From Algoriphagus algorifonticola (GTDB taxonomy: Bacteria; Bacteroidota; Bacteroidia; Cytophagales; Cyclobacteriaceae), in the NCBI RefSeq assembly GCF_007655305.1, contig NZ_VLOG01000066.1, positions 1-64,000 on the forward strand: 64,000 nucleotides of DNA, in the 5' to 3' direction. Position numbers and translations under genes: made by a program. Below, piece by piece: positions 8,572 to 15,697 of this stretch. The notes beneath the pieces are model-generated. The model saw only the letters and a program-made list of their open reading frames with translations. It had not been told where the DNA came from and ran no database searches. Each line of letters starts with the position of its first letter. Position 1 is the stretch's first letter.

Positions 8572-9079
8572 TGGATTTGTATTCCTTGTCCTACTCGGAT
8601 CTTCTTTGGTTTGCGAAGCTCAACAAAAAGATAGGCTGACAAAAGAACAGTATGAGGTGATCGAAGGAGCCTTCAGAAATTCCGGAAAAGATCAAACGCG
8701 GATTTTCTTTCAGACAATCGATTACAAATCTTGGGTCCACCTATTGTATGGGGACTACTACAGGGAGGATTGGGGCATTGCACTTTGCTCTTTTGAGGAT
8801 TCCAAATTAGAACAAGCCATCGATCAATTAATCGATCATGTAAGGAATATTAAGGTCAAAGAGTTTAATCCTAGGAAGCTGGGAAAAAGATTTGTTTTGG
8901 TCAAAGATTTGACAGAGCAACCCTATTTGTCCCTTACAGAGCCGATCATTATAGGAGACTTCTCTTTTGTATTGTTTAAATATCCCAATTCAGAAAGTTT
9001 AGATGTTCAAAAAAAGAATGAAAAAGGAGAATGGGTCTATGAATGCTCGATCCCGTTGTATGTAGTTTTCACTGATTAA
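8552..9079 (+). CDS. Secreted partner protein, unit C
   Basis: 175 aa, paralogue of the unit A, B and D partners. An in-frame ATG at 8525 exists, but 8552 gives a normal signal peptide (MARNVINGFVFLVLLGSS, cleavage near CEAQ) and the family's 20-nt overlap with the tail fragment. Shows LTKEQYEVIEGAF, YKSWV, ALCSFEDS, LTEPIIIGDFSFVLF, VQKKNEKGEWVYECS. The last conserved Gly after Cys is replaced by Ser. Function unknown. Confidence 0.7.
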   Translation: MARNVINGFVFLVLLGSSLVCEAQQKDRLTKEQYEVIEGAFRNSGKDQTRIFFQTIDYKSWVHLLYGDYYREDWGIALCSFEDSKLEQAIDQLIDHVRNIKVKEFNPRKLGKRFVLVKDLTEQPYLSLTEPIIIGDFSFVLFKYPNSESLDVQKKNEKGEWVYECSIPLYVVFTD

Positions 9080-9088
9080 TTTGATTAG

Positions 9089-9117
9089 AAAGCCATGCCA
9101 TTTAGGGGTGGCTTTTT
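9089..9117 (+). terminator. Terminator after unit C
   Basis: AAAGCCA / TGGCTTT hairpin with a T run; nearly identical to the hairpin after unit B, supporting duplication of whole units. Confidence 0.65.
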
Positions 9118-9178
9118 GCCAAAATACTGGAAATGCGCATAATTGAAGATTTTCAGGAATTAGCTTGGCTGAAATCGT

Positions 9179-9394
9179 TACAATTGGGATAAAAAATATG
9201 GACCTACAGGTGGTAGTTTAGGGTTTGACTATTATTACAAGTTGTCATTTGCTGGATTAATAAAAGATAATACTTCTGAATTACTAGATGAGGCGAATGA
9301 ACTAATTCCGACAGGTAGTAGCTGGTCAGGAATTAAAGAAATTATTGAAAATGAGGCCACAGGAAACAATAAATCTAATGGTGAAAAATGCTAA
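9179..9394 (+). pseudogene. Start-less copy of the peptidase C-terminal tail, unit D
   Basis: 71 codons from YNWDKKYGPTGGSLGFDYYYKLSFAGL to SNGEKC and stop. 9183-9222 is identical over 40 nt to the full gene at 6721-6760. An in-frame TGA (9170-9172) precedes it and no ATG is available. It ends one codon earlier than the other tails, so the overlap with the partner is 17 nt. Confidence 0.85.
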
Positions 9395-9917
9395 TTATTT
9401 AAAACTCCAAATTGTAGTTTTTTTCTTATCATTTATTCTTTCAATAAACTGTTTTGCTCAGAAGGAATTTGGAATTAGTCCAGAAAAGTATTTAGTGATT
9501 TCTAGTGCATGGCCCCATTCAAATGAGAGAATAATAACAATTAACAAGAAGACTATTGGATTTGAAGTTTGGATGAATGAGGTCTGGGGAGAAGAATTTT
9601 CAAATTCACATGGTCTTGGATTTTGTCTCTTTGAAAAAGACCAAAATCTAGCTAAAGCCTTTGAAGACTTAAGGGTTTCAGTTAAAAGTCTCCAAGTAAA
9701 AAAGCTTTCAAAAAAGCTTATTGATGATAGATTTCAAATAAAACGTTTTACAAATTCTAATAATGGATTGATGCTTTCAGAACCGATAATTTTGGGAAAT
9801 TACGCTTTCTTTTTCTTTAGGTCGAAAAAGGATAAGGGTCTTTATGTACAAAAGAAAAATTCAGATGGAAATTGGGAACCTGAATGTGGAGTGACTATTT
9901 ATGGTGAACTCCATTAA
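9378..9917 (+). CDS. Secreted partner protein, unit D
   Basis: 179 aa, last member of the partner family. A TTG at 9345 could extend it, but ATG 9378 fits the position used in units A-C and gives a clean signal peptide (LQIVVFFLSFILSINCFAQ). Shows SPEKYLVISSAW, FEVWM, GFCLFEKD, LSEPIILGNYAFFFF, VQKKNSDGNWEPECG. No further tail fragment follows; the array ends in a region of palindromes. Confidence 0.7.
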   Translation: MVKNANYLKLQIVVFFLSFILSINCFAQKEFGISPEKYLVISSAWPHSNERIITINKKTIGFEVWMNEVWGEEFSNSHGLGFCLFEKDQNLAKAFEDLRVSVKSLQVKKLSKKLIDDRFQIKRFTNSNNGLMLSEPIILGNYAFFFFRSKKDKGLYVQKKNSDGNWEPECGVTIYGELH

Positions 9918-9992
9918 AAATTAAATTAGTAAGGCCATCCCCCATCTGGGCGCAAAATCTCTTCAACAGGCTTTGAAATTCCAGTTGAGGCT

Positions 9993-10125
9993 GGGTGGAA
10001 TTTGCAATTCCACCCTCTTATCCTAACCAATTTATAATTGGTATCCAGCTGTAAAACCTATCCGCTTAGACCATGTCCAATTACAAATTTGTATTGATAG
10101 AAAGGTGTAGTTACAAACTACACCT
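9993..10125. repeat. Cluster of short-loop palindromes
   Basis: Three perfect palindromes with 3-nt loops: arms GGGTGGAATT, loop TGC (9993-10015); arms ACCAATT, loop TAT (10026-10042); arms AGGTGTAGTT, loop ACA (10103-10125). An imperfect one lies near 10078-10098. They share architecture (10- or 7-bp stem, A/T-rich top, 3-nt loop), not stem sequence, and resemble those at 351-396. There is no gene in 9918-10181. They could be REP-type elements or terminators between convergent genes. Confidence 0.7.
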
Positions 10126-10181
10126 AGTCAACGTCTTTTTATAAATCCATCCTATTCCAATCCCAGTGGGGGATTATAGTT

Positions 10182-10856
10182 TCAAAATAGAAGGTTGAAC
10201 CCAAGTCTTATGTTATCTGCGAAAGCAAAATTCCATGATTTGGACTTGGGGTCCATCCCATAATTATAACCATTGAGAACACTAGAAAAGGATAATATTG
10301 GAATATTAAGCTCTACTCCTAGCTTAGGAAATATTTGATAGTTAACTCCAAGGCCAGTCTGAGCAGTATATGTATGGGGTAAAATGTTAGCTTCTTGCGA
10401 ACTACTATTATTCATTTTTTGCCTGGTAGAACCCCAATTATGTTTTGCACTTAATTCGGCAAACAAGGAAAATTTATCAGTCCAAACCCAGTATTTTCTC
10501 ATGAAGACTCCGAGACTAGCTGTATTTGTTTTCCCAACTGATTCTTCGACTACTGAAGACGGAGAGTATTTGATCAATCCCTTGCCAAAACCTATTCCTC
10601 CAGAAAGTCCAATGGCCCAAAGATCCGACACAAAATACCCTAGCGTTGGATTTATTTCAAATGAAGTTTCTCTTACGAAAATTGGATAAATTATAGTCGA
10701 GTTTGAACCTGCAATCTGATTGTTATCATACCTCAATGTTTCATTTGTAAAATCAAGAGATCCAATTACCAAAAATTTACCTTTATCAAATTGAGCAAAG
10801 CTTAAAGTTTGACAGGTAAATAAGCTAATAATGAAAAGAAAAAGAACTTTTTTCAT
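10182..10856 (-). CDS. Outer-membrane beta-barrel-like protein
   Basis: 224 aa from the ATG at 10856, which directly begins a signal peptide (MKKVLFLFIISLF, cleavage near SFAQ); an ATG 21 bp upstream would add seven residues. Alternating strands such as FEINPTLGYFVSDLWAIGLSGGIG and a C-terminal IRLGFNLLF ending in Phe are typical of outer-membrane barrels. It is a paralogue of the next gene upstream (same pattern GxFxSDxWxxG). Ligand or function unknown. Confidence 0.65.
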   Translation of the reverse strand: MKKVLFLFIISLFTCQTLSFAQFDKGKFLVIGSLDFTNETLRYDNNQIAGSNSTIIYPIFVRETSFEINPTLGYFVSDLWAIGLSGGIGFGKGLIKYSPSSVVEESVGKTNTASLGVFMRKYWVWTDKFSLFAELSAKHNWGSTRQKMNNSSSQEANILPHTYTAQTGLGVNYQIFPKLGVELNIPILSFSSVLNGYNYGMDPKSKSWNFAFADNIRLGFNLLF

Positions 10857-10914
10857 AATGAGTTGAATGGTATCCAAGATTGATTTAGAGCTGGATTAAA
10901 GCCTTAATTCTTCT

Positions 10915-11550
10915 TTATTTTTTATTTAAAAAAAAGTTAATTCCCAAGAAAATAGAACTTGTATTTAAATCGAAGCTAAAGATATTAGAGTTAGTAGAGG
11001 AATTATTCTGTACGCTCTCTTCTATTTGATAGACATAGGATAAGGGTTGAGCAGATAATTCAATTCCCAACCATTTTTTTGGAAAATAAGTAAGACCAAC
11101 ATCGATATGAGTAAAGAAATTTCTGCCTTTAGAAAATAACTCTAAGACACCTGCTGTATTTTGATCTCTCTTTAACCTTGAGTTTCCATAAGCTGCATTC
11201 AGCCCTCCGAAGAATGCCAATTTTTCTTCAATTGGAAAATATCTTCTGACAAATGGTCCGATCAGAACTCGATTAGATTGGGTTTGTATTTCTCTACCTG
11301 AGTTAAAAGAATCCTTGATCCTGGAGGAACTCAGGTTTGTTTGAACTCCTAGTAGCCAGTTATCGGAAATAAAGAGACCTGTAGAAGGTCTAAAAGAGAA
11401 ATTATTTGATTTTAATGTAGCATTGTTATTTTCTATTGTCTGACTAGAGATATTGAGTTGCCCGCTTAAAAAAACAGAACCTTTTTCTGTTTGGGCAATT
11501 GTATTGAAGTAGCTGAAAAATAAGGAAAAGAATAGAAATAGTTTTTTCAT
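10915..11550 (-). CDS. Outer-membrane beta-barrel-like protein, paralogue
   Basis: 211 aa with signal peptide (MKKLFLFFSLFFSYF, cleavage near TIAQ). The segment FSFRPSTGLFISDNWLLGVQTNLS matches the corresponding segment of the 10182-10856 protein, so the two are tandem duplicates, probably transcribed together. Barrel-like strand pattern to the end (SSIFLGINFFLNKK). Function unknown. Confidence 0.65.
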   Translation of the reverse strand: MKKLFLFFSLFFSYFNTIAQTEKGSVFLSGQLNISSQTIENNNATLKSNNFSFRPSTGLFISDNWLLGVQTNLSSSRIKDSFNSGREIQTQSNRVLIGPFVRRYFPIEEKLAFFGGLNAAYGNSRLKRDQNTAGVLELFSKGRNFFTHIDVGLTYFPKKWLGIELSAQPLSYVYQIEESVQNNSSTNSNIFSFDLNTSSIFLGINFFLNKK

Positions 11551-11824
11551 GATAGGATAGAGTTAAATACTTGGGTGAAAAAACGTATTATGAAAAACTC
11601 TGGTTGTTTCTCAACTAAAAATCCTCTACACGCCTGAGTAACTATTTGAAAATCAGCCATAAAAAATAAAAAATTCAATATGAGGCTTTCAGTTTTCGAT
11701 TGTAATTATTCCTAACTTTTTTGAATCTAATTTTATGTCGATTGAAATTTTTACGGCAAGCTTCAAACTTTGTAATTGGCTTGGAGTTTGCCCAAGTTTC
11801 AGTATATACCAACATTTATTTACT

Positions 11825-12262
11825 ATGAAAAAAATAACAGTACTATGCCTATTCGTTTTTGGAATGATATCCTTGGCTAAAGCACAGGTAAGTGTCGGGA
11901 TAAATATCCAAAACTCACGAAATTTTATCACAGTTGGCACGGACACAGACAAGGAGTTATTTGGGGAAGCTCGCCTCGGTTTGGGGAGAAGAACCGGTTT
12001 GGAATTGATGGGAGGGTATAATTTTGTCAGAAAATCAGATGTCAATGTGTACGTTGGCGCCGCTTTGGGGCTTTTTGACCACTACCACCCCAGAAGGGAC
12101 AGATATTATGATGATACCTATTTAGCTATTCCATTTGGGGTGTTTTTGAAACCATTCAATGATAAAAAGTTTGGTTTCGTAATCGAAGCCGCCCCTGTTT
12201 TCTACGGAGAGTACGGCAGCTACCTTCGTGGAGGAGTAGGATTTAAGTATACTATCAGGTAG
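11825..12262 (+). CDS. Small secreted beta-barrel-like protein
   Basis: 145 aa from ATG 11825; the frame is open further upstream, but this start is followed at once by a signal peptide (MKKITVLCLFVFGMISLAKAQ). Short amphipathic strands (GLELMGGYNFV, VNVYVGAALGLFDHY, LRGGVGFKYTIR) suggest a small outer-membrane barrel. No known family assigned. The 275 bp between it and the divergent 11550 gene hold no clear signal. Confidence 0.6.
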   Translation: MKKITVLCLFVFGMISLAKAQVSVGINIQNSRNFITVGTDTDKELFGEARLGLGRRTGLELMGGYNFVRKSDVNVYVGAALGLFDHYHPRRDRYYDDTYLAIPFGVFLKPFNDKKFGFVIEAAPVFYGEYGSYLRGGVGFKYTIR

Positions 12263-12280
12263 AATTTGAAAAAGAAAATT

Positions 12281-12313
12281 AGGCTATAATCTCAAAGGGT
12301 TGTAGCCTTTTTT
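12281..12313 (+). terminator. Terminator after small barrel protein
   Basis: AGGCTA / TAGCCT stem with a long loop, followed by TTTTTTGTTTT, 18 bp after the stop. Confidence 0.55.
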
Positions 12314-12439
12314 GTTTTAAGGTTATCCAAAATCATACCTTTAGCCATATATTGGTTCTTGATAGATTTAGGATTTGATATCTTAGACTCGAAAGGAAAG
12401 AGAAGCTTGCTTTAATAAAGCATTGCTTTGCCGTAGTTT

Positions 12440-12690
12440 AGTAAAAATCGCTCTTAAATTTTCTTTGTTCTTTTGGCTTGATCCAAAAGAACCATCCCGA
12501 GAATCGGGACAAGACAGGGCAAAAACGATAGTTTTTGAGCCAGTGAGTGCAGGGGGAAGCTCCAACCCTGTCTCGCCGCCAGGCAGGCGCACTTGGCATG
12601 ACGCTGGCCCGCTGCTGCGTCAGCCCACCGCGCCGTTCCCAAAAGAGTTTTGTGGCAAAATGAAAGTTGAATCGGAGTAGAAGACCCATA
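12440..12690. other. GC-rich intergenic element of unknown nature
   Basis: In a 628-bp gap (12263-12890), this ~250-bp block is much richer in GC than its surroundings. It contains inverted repeats (TCCCGA-GAA-TCGGGA at 12496-12510; GACGC...GCGTC near 12600-12620). Reading frames are open on both strands but have no signal, no family resemblance and odd composition (many Pro, Arg, Trp), so I do not call a gene. It may be a dispersed non-coding repeat or a remnant of foreign DNA. Confidence 0.4.
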
Positions 12691-12876
12691 ATTCCTCATA
12701 ACTTTTCTAAAGACCAAATCTTCAAAATCAAGATTCTAATCTTCGGTCTCCTGTCATCAATTCACTTAATTTTTCAAATTACCTAGCACCTCATTTTAAT
12801 TCCCAAGAGAAATAGGTTCTTCATGCTGAAAGAGATTCATATTACTCATTTAATAGCTGAAATTAATTTGTTTCCT

Positions 12877-12884
12877 TAATTTTG
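12877..12884 (+). promoter_or_regulatory. Candidate -7 element for glyS
   Basis: TAATTTTG fits the Bacteroidota TAnnTTTG -7 consensus and lies only 6 bp before the ATG, so the mRNA would be nearly leaderless. No convincing -33 TTTG at the right spacing. Confidence 0.4.
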
Positions 12885-12890
12885 CGCCCT

Positions 12891-14357
12891 ATGGCAAAGA
12901 CAGCGACACCGGCGGAAAACGCCCAATTGAAAGATATTATTTCCCATGCTAAAGAGTATGGTTTTGTATACCCTAGTTCCGAAATCTACGATGGCTTGCA
13001 AGCTGTCTATGATTATGGTGCTTATGGAGTGGAATTGAAGAATAATCTCAAGCGTCTCTGGTGGGAGACCATGACCCGAGTGCACGAGAATATCGTGGGG
13101 ATCGATGCGGCGATTTTTATGCATCCGACCACTTGGAAAGCCTCCGGTCACGTGGATTCCTTCAATGATCCCATGATTGATAATAAGGACAGCAAGAAGC
13201 GCTATCGAGCGGATGTCTTGGTGGAGGAGCATGCTGCCAAAATGGAGAATGAGGGAAAAGTTGAAGAAGCGAGGCAACTCACAGCTGCTCTAGCTCGCTT
13301 GTTGGAAGCAGAGGACTTGGCCGGTGTGCGTGACTTGATCGTGAATACGGGTATAACTTGTCCAATCAGCGGAACGACCAATTGGACGGATGTACGTCAA
13401 TTCAACTTAATGTTCTCAACGCAAGTGGGATCTGTAGCAGAAGATGCTTCGACCATTTACTTGCGTCCTGAAACAGCTCAGGGGATTTTTGTGAATTTCC
13501 TGAATGTGCAAAAGACTGCTAGGATGAAGGTTCCTTTCGGGATTGCACAGATAGGAAAGGCCTTCCGAAATGAGATTGTAGCCCGTCAGTTTATTTTCCG
13601 TATGCGTGAATTTGAGCAAATGGAAATGCAGTTTTTTGTACGCCCTGGTACTGAATTAGATTGGTATAAGCAATGGTCAGAAACTCGAATGAACTGGCAC
13701 CTTGCATTGGGTACTCCTGCCGAAAAGCTCAGAAAGCATGACCATGAAAAATTGGCACATTATGCTAATGCGGCCATGGATATAGAATATGAATTTCCTT
13801 TTGGTTTCAAAGAAGTGGAAGGGATACATTCCAGAACTGACTTTGATTTGAAATCCCATCAAGAATTCTCCAAGAAGAAGCAGCAATATTTCGATCCTGA
13901 AGTCAATCAAAATTACATTCCTTATGTGATCGAGACTTCAATAGGTGCTGACCGCTTGTTTTTGTTGACCCTTTGCAATGCCTATACTGAAGAAAAGACA
14001 GAAGAGAAAAGCAGAACCTATTTGAAGTTCCATCCTGCCATTGCTCCTGTGAAAGCAGCGATATTACCTTTGACCAAAAAGGATGGCTTGCCTGAAAAAG
14101 CACAGGAGATCGTGGATTTATTGAAGTACGATTTCAATATCATCTATGAAGACGCTGCTTCTATTGGGAAACGTTATGCTAGACAGGATTTAATTGGTAC
14201 TCCTTTCTGTATTGCAGTTGATCATCAGACTTTAGAAGATAATACGGTAACTATTCGTCATCGGGATACCACAGAACAGGAGCGTGTAACGATTTCAGAA
14301 CTTCATGGAAGAATCGCCGAGGCAACTAGCTTCAGGAGGATATTTGAGAAGATATAA
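12891..14357 (+). CDS. glyS: Glycine--tRNA ligase (single-chain, alpha2 type)
   Basis: Charges tRNA-Gly in the cytoplasm. 488 aa from ATG 12891. Class II core visible: FRNEIVARQFIFRMREFEQMEMQFFV (motif 2 region) and YVIETSIGADRLFLLTLCNAY (motif 3 region), with an early WWETMTRVHENIVGIDAAIFMHPTTWKASGHV block typical of the alpha2 enzyme of eukaryote/archaeal type found in Bacteroidota. The C-terminal ~115 residues form the anticodon-binding domain. The last ~280 bp of this gene plus its terminator recur in decayed form at 15246-15591. Confidence 0.96.
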   Translation: MAKTATPAENAQLKDIISHAKEYGFVYPSSEIYDGLQAVYDYGAYGVELKNNLKRLWWETMTRVHENIVGIDAAIFMHPTTWKASGHVDSFNDPMIDNKDSKKRYRADVLVEEHAAKMENEGKVEEARQLTAALARLLEAEDLAGVRDLIVNTGITCPISGTTNWTDVRQFNLMFSTQVGSVAEDASTIYLRPETAQGIFVNFLNVQKTARMKVPFGIAQIGKAFRNEIVARQFIFRMREFEQMEMQFFVRPGTELDWYKQWSETRMNWHLALGTPAEKLRKHDHEKLAHYANAAMDIEYEFPFGFKEVEGIHSRTDFDLKSHQEFSKKKQQYFDPEVNQNYIPYVIETSIGADRLFLLTLCNAYTEEKTEEKSRTYLKFHPAIAPVKAAILPLTKKDGLPEKAQEIVDLLKYDFNIIYEDAASIGKRYARQDLIGTPFCIAVDHQTLEDNTVTIRHRDTTEQERVTISELHGRIAEATSFRRIFEKI

Positions 14358-14387
14358 TGTTGGGTGCTTGATGCCCGATGATTGATG

Positions 14388-14425
14388 AAAAAAGCCTTGA
14401 GATTAAATTTTTCAAGGCTTTTTTT
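14388..14425 (+). terminator. glyS terminator
   Basis: AAAGCCTTGA / TCAAGGCTTT stem with an A/T-rich loop and a T7 tail. The same hairpin, mutated, follows the glyS pseudogene. Confidence 0.85.
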
Positions 14426-14565
14426 ATGCTTATTAAAAAATTACTATGCCTAAGGCAATTTTTTCTTTTCTGCTGCCTTTTTTTCTAAAACCCATTTAAA
14501 ATATTCTGAATCCAGAATACCCTGTGATTCATTTTTGGTGTATATTTACATCAAATGAAATTAAA

Positions 14566-14805
14566 ATGACTAGGCAAAGTATTACATTAACCAAACCAAA
14601 TGATGAATGGCTCAAGTCCCAGGTGGATAAAGAAGAGTATTCTAGCAAAAGCGAATTGGTGAATGATTTGATCCGTCAGGCCAGGAAGCAGCAAGTAGAA
14701 ATAGATTGGATCCGAGAAAAGCTCGAAAAAGCTGAATCCAGCGGATTTACTTCTGAAAGCAAGGAAGACATTTTAGCTGAATCAAAGAATTTGTTAAATG
14801 GCTGA
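14566..14805 (+). CDS. ParD-type antitoxin
   Basis: 79 aa from ATG 14566 (the frame is open upstream, but homology to ParD begins with MTRQSITLTKPNDEWLKSQV). Ribbon-helix-helix N-terminus (RQSITLTKPNDEWL...YSSKSELVNDLIRQA) for DNA binding and autoregulation, and a C-terminal helix for toxin binding. Overlaps the toxin gene by 8 bp. The pair lies between glyS and a duplicated glyS 3' fragment. Confidence 0.88.
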   Translation: MTRQSITLTKPNDEWLKSQVDKEEYSSKSELVNDLIRQARKQQVEIDWIREKLEKAESSGFTSESKEDILAESKNLLNG

Positions 14806-15085
14806 ATATCGCTTGAGTCAAGCAGCTAAGATGGACTTGATTCGAATACACCATTTCGGAGTTCAGCGATTTGGACTGGCTCAGGCAGACAAGTATTTTA
14901 ATTCGTTTTTCCAGTATTTCGAAATTATTGCCCAAAGGCCTTATTCGTTCGAATCTGTAGATTTTATTAAAGAAGGATACCGACGTTGTGTTTGTGGGTC
15001 TGATAGTATTTATTTTCGAATTAAAAACGGGAAAGTAGAAATCATGGCAATCGTTGGGAGACAAGATTTGAATTCTGTTTTGTAA
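14798..15085 (+). CDS. ParE/RelE-superfamily toxin
   Basis: 95 aa. Typical ParE pattern: YRLSQAAKMDLIRIHHFGVQRFG at the start, YFEIIAQRPYSFESVD, then YRRCVCGSDSIYFRI and VEIMAIVGRQD at the end. ParE toxins inhibit gyrase, RelE relatives cleave mRNA; this is closer to ParE by pattern and by its ParD partner. Complete and probably active. Confidence 0.88.
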   Translation: MAEYRLSQAAKMDLIRIHHFGVQRFGLAQADKYFNSFFQYFEIIAQRPYSFESVDFIKEGYRRCVCGSDSIYFRIKNGKVEIMAIVGRQDLNSVL

Positions 15086-15089
15086 AAAC

Positions 15090-15245
15090 TTCACTGCTCT
15101 CTAAGTTTTTTTAATTCTTCAGTGAGGATGTCCACTCACTGGTAAGTTCCGTCCAGCCATGAATCGAAAAAGAGACCTTTGCCAGCTTGTGATATAAAAT
15201 CATTTATATCCTGGAATATTGCTTCTGAAGGATCAAAGTAAGGCG
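15090..15245 (-). other. Short degenerate reading-frame remnant
   Basis: On the minus strand, 15129-15233 reads about 35 codons with a protein-like composition (FDPSEAIFQDINDFISQAGK, then GLFFDSW) ending in TGA, and a second short frame reads EELKKLREQ. No start, no family recognised. It may be the end of a gene that accompanied the toxin-antitoxin insertion. Confidence 0.25.
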
Positions 15246-15591
15246 AAAAGGATAGCTTGCCTGAAATAGCACAAGAGATTTTGGATTTATTGAAGTATGA
15301 TTTCAATATCATTTATGAAGATGCTGCTTCTATTGGTAAACGTTCTGCAAGACAGTATTTAGTTGGTACTTCTTTCTGTATTGCCGTTGATCAGCAGACT
15401 TTAGAAGATTATACAGTTACTATCCGTCATTAGGATACCACTGAACAGGAGCGTGTAGCGACCTCAGAACTTCGGGGAAGAATCGCCGAGGCAACAAGCT
15501 TCAGGAGGATATTTGAGAAGATATAATGTTGGGTGCTTGATGCCGTTTGATTGATGAAAATAGCCTTGAGATTAAATTTTTCAAGGTTTTT
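15246..15591 (+). pseudogene. Decayed duplicate of the glyS 3' end
   Basis: Matches 14077-14424, i.e. the anticodon-binding part of glyS, its stop, the downstream spacer and terminator hairpin. The frame is kept from KDSLPEIAQEILDLLKYDF to FRRIFEKI except for one internal stop (TAG 15431-15433 where glyS has CGG). Several missense changes (Y to S, D to Y). No start region, so it cannot make a synthetase. It places direct repeats of ~347 bp on both sides of the ParDE module. Confidence 0.93.
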
Positions 15592-15643
15592 GTGTTGTTG
15601 CTGATACCACTTGCTTACAAGCTCATCTAAAAAAATACATAAT

Positions 15644-15675
15644 AAAAACCCTTCGGGCATACCGAAGGGTTTTTA
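15644..15675. terminator. Strong bidirectional terminator
   Basis: 13-bp perfect arms AAAAACCCTTCGG / CCGAAGGGTTTTT with a 5-6 nt loop. It ends the minus-strand lipoprotein gene and could also stop plus-strand transcription. Confidence 0.85.
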
Positions 15676-15697
15676 TGTCTTTGTGTCTAACCAAGTA

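Noticed and set aside
9133..9192. A 19-codon leader-peptide-like frame before the unit D tail
   Set aside because: The related sequence in unit C has lost the ATG, so it is not conserved as a peptide.
9345..9377. Extended TTG start for the unit D partner
   Set aside because: ATG 9378 agrees with the start position in the other three units and with the signal peptide.
12423..12717. Overlapping open frames of 69-87 codons on both strands
   Set aside because: GC-rich non-coding composition leaves frames open by chance; no start context, signal or known domain.
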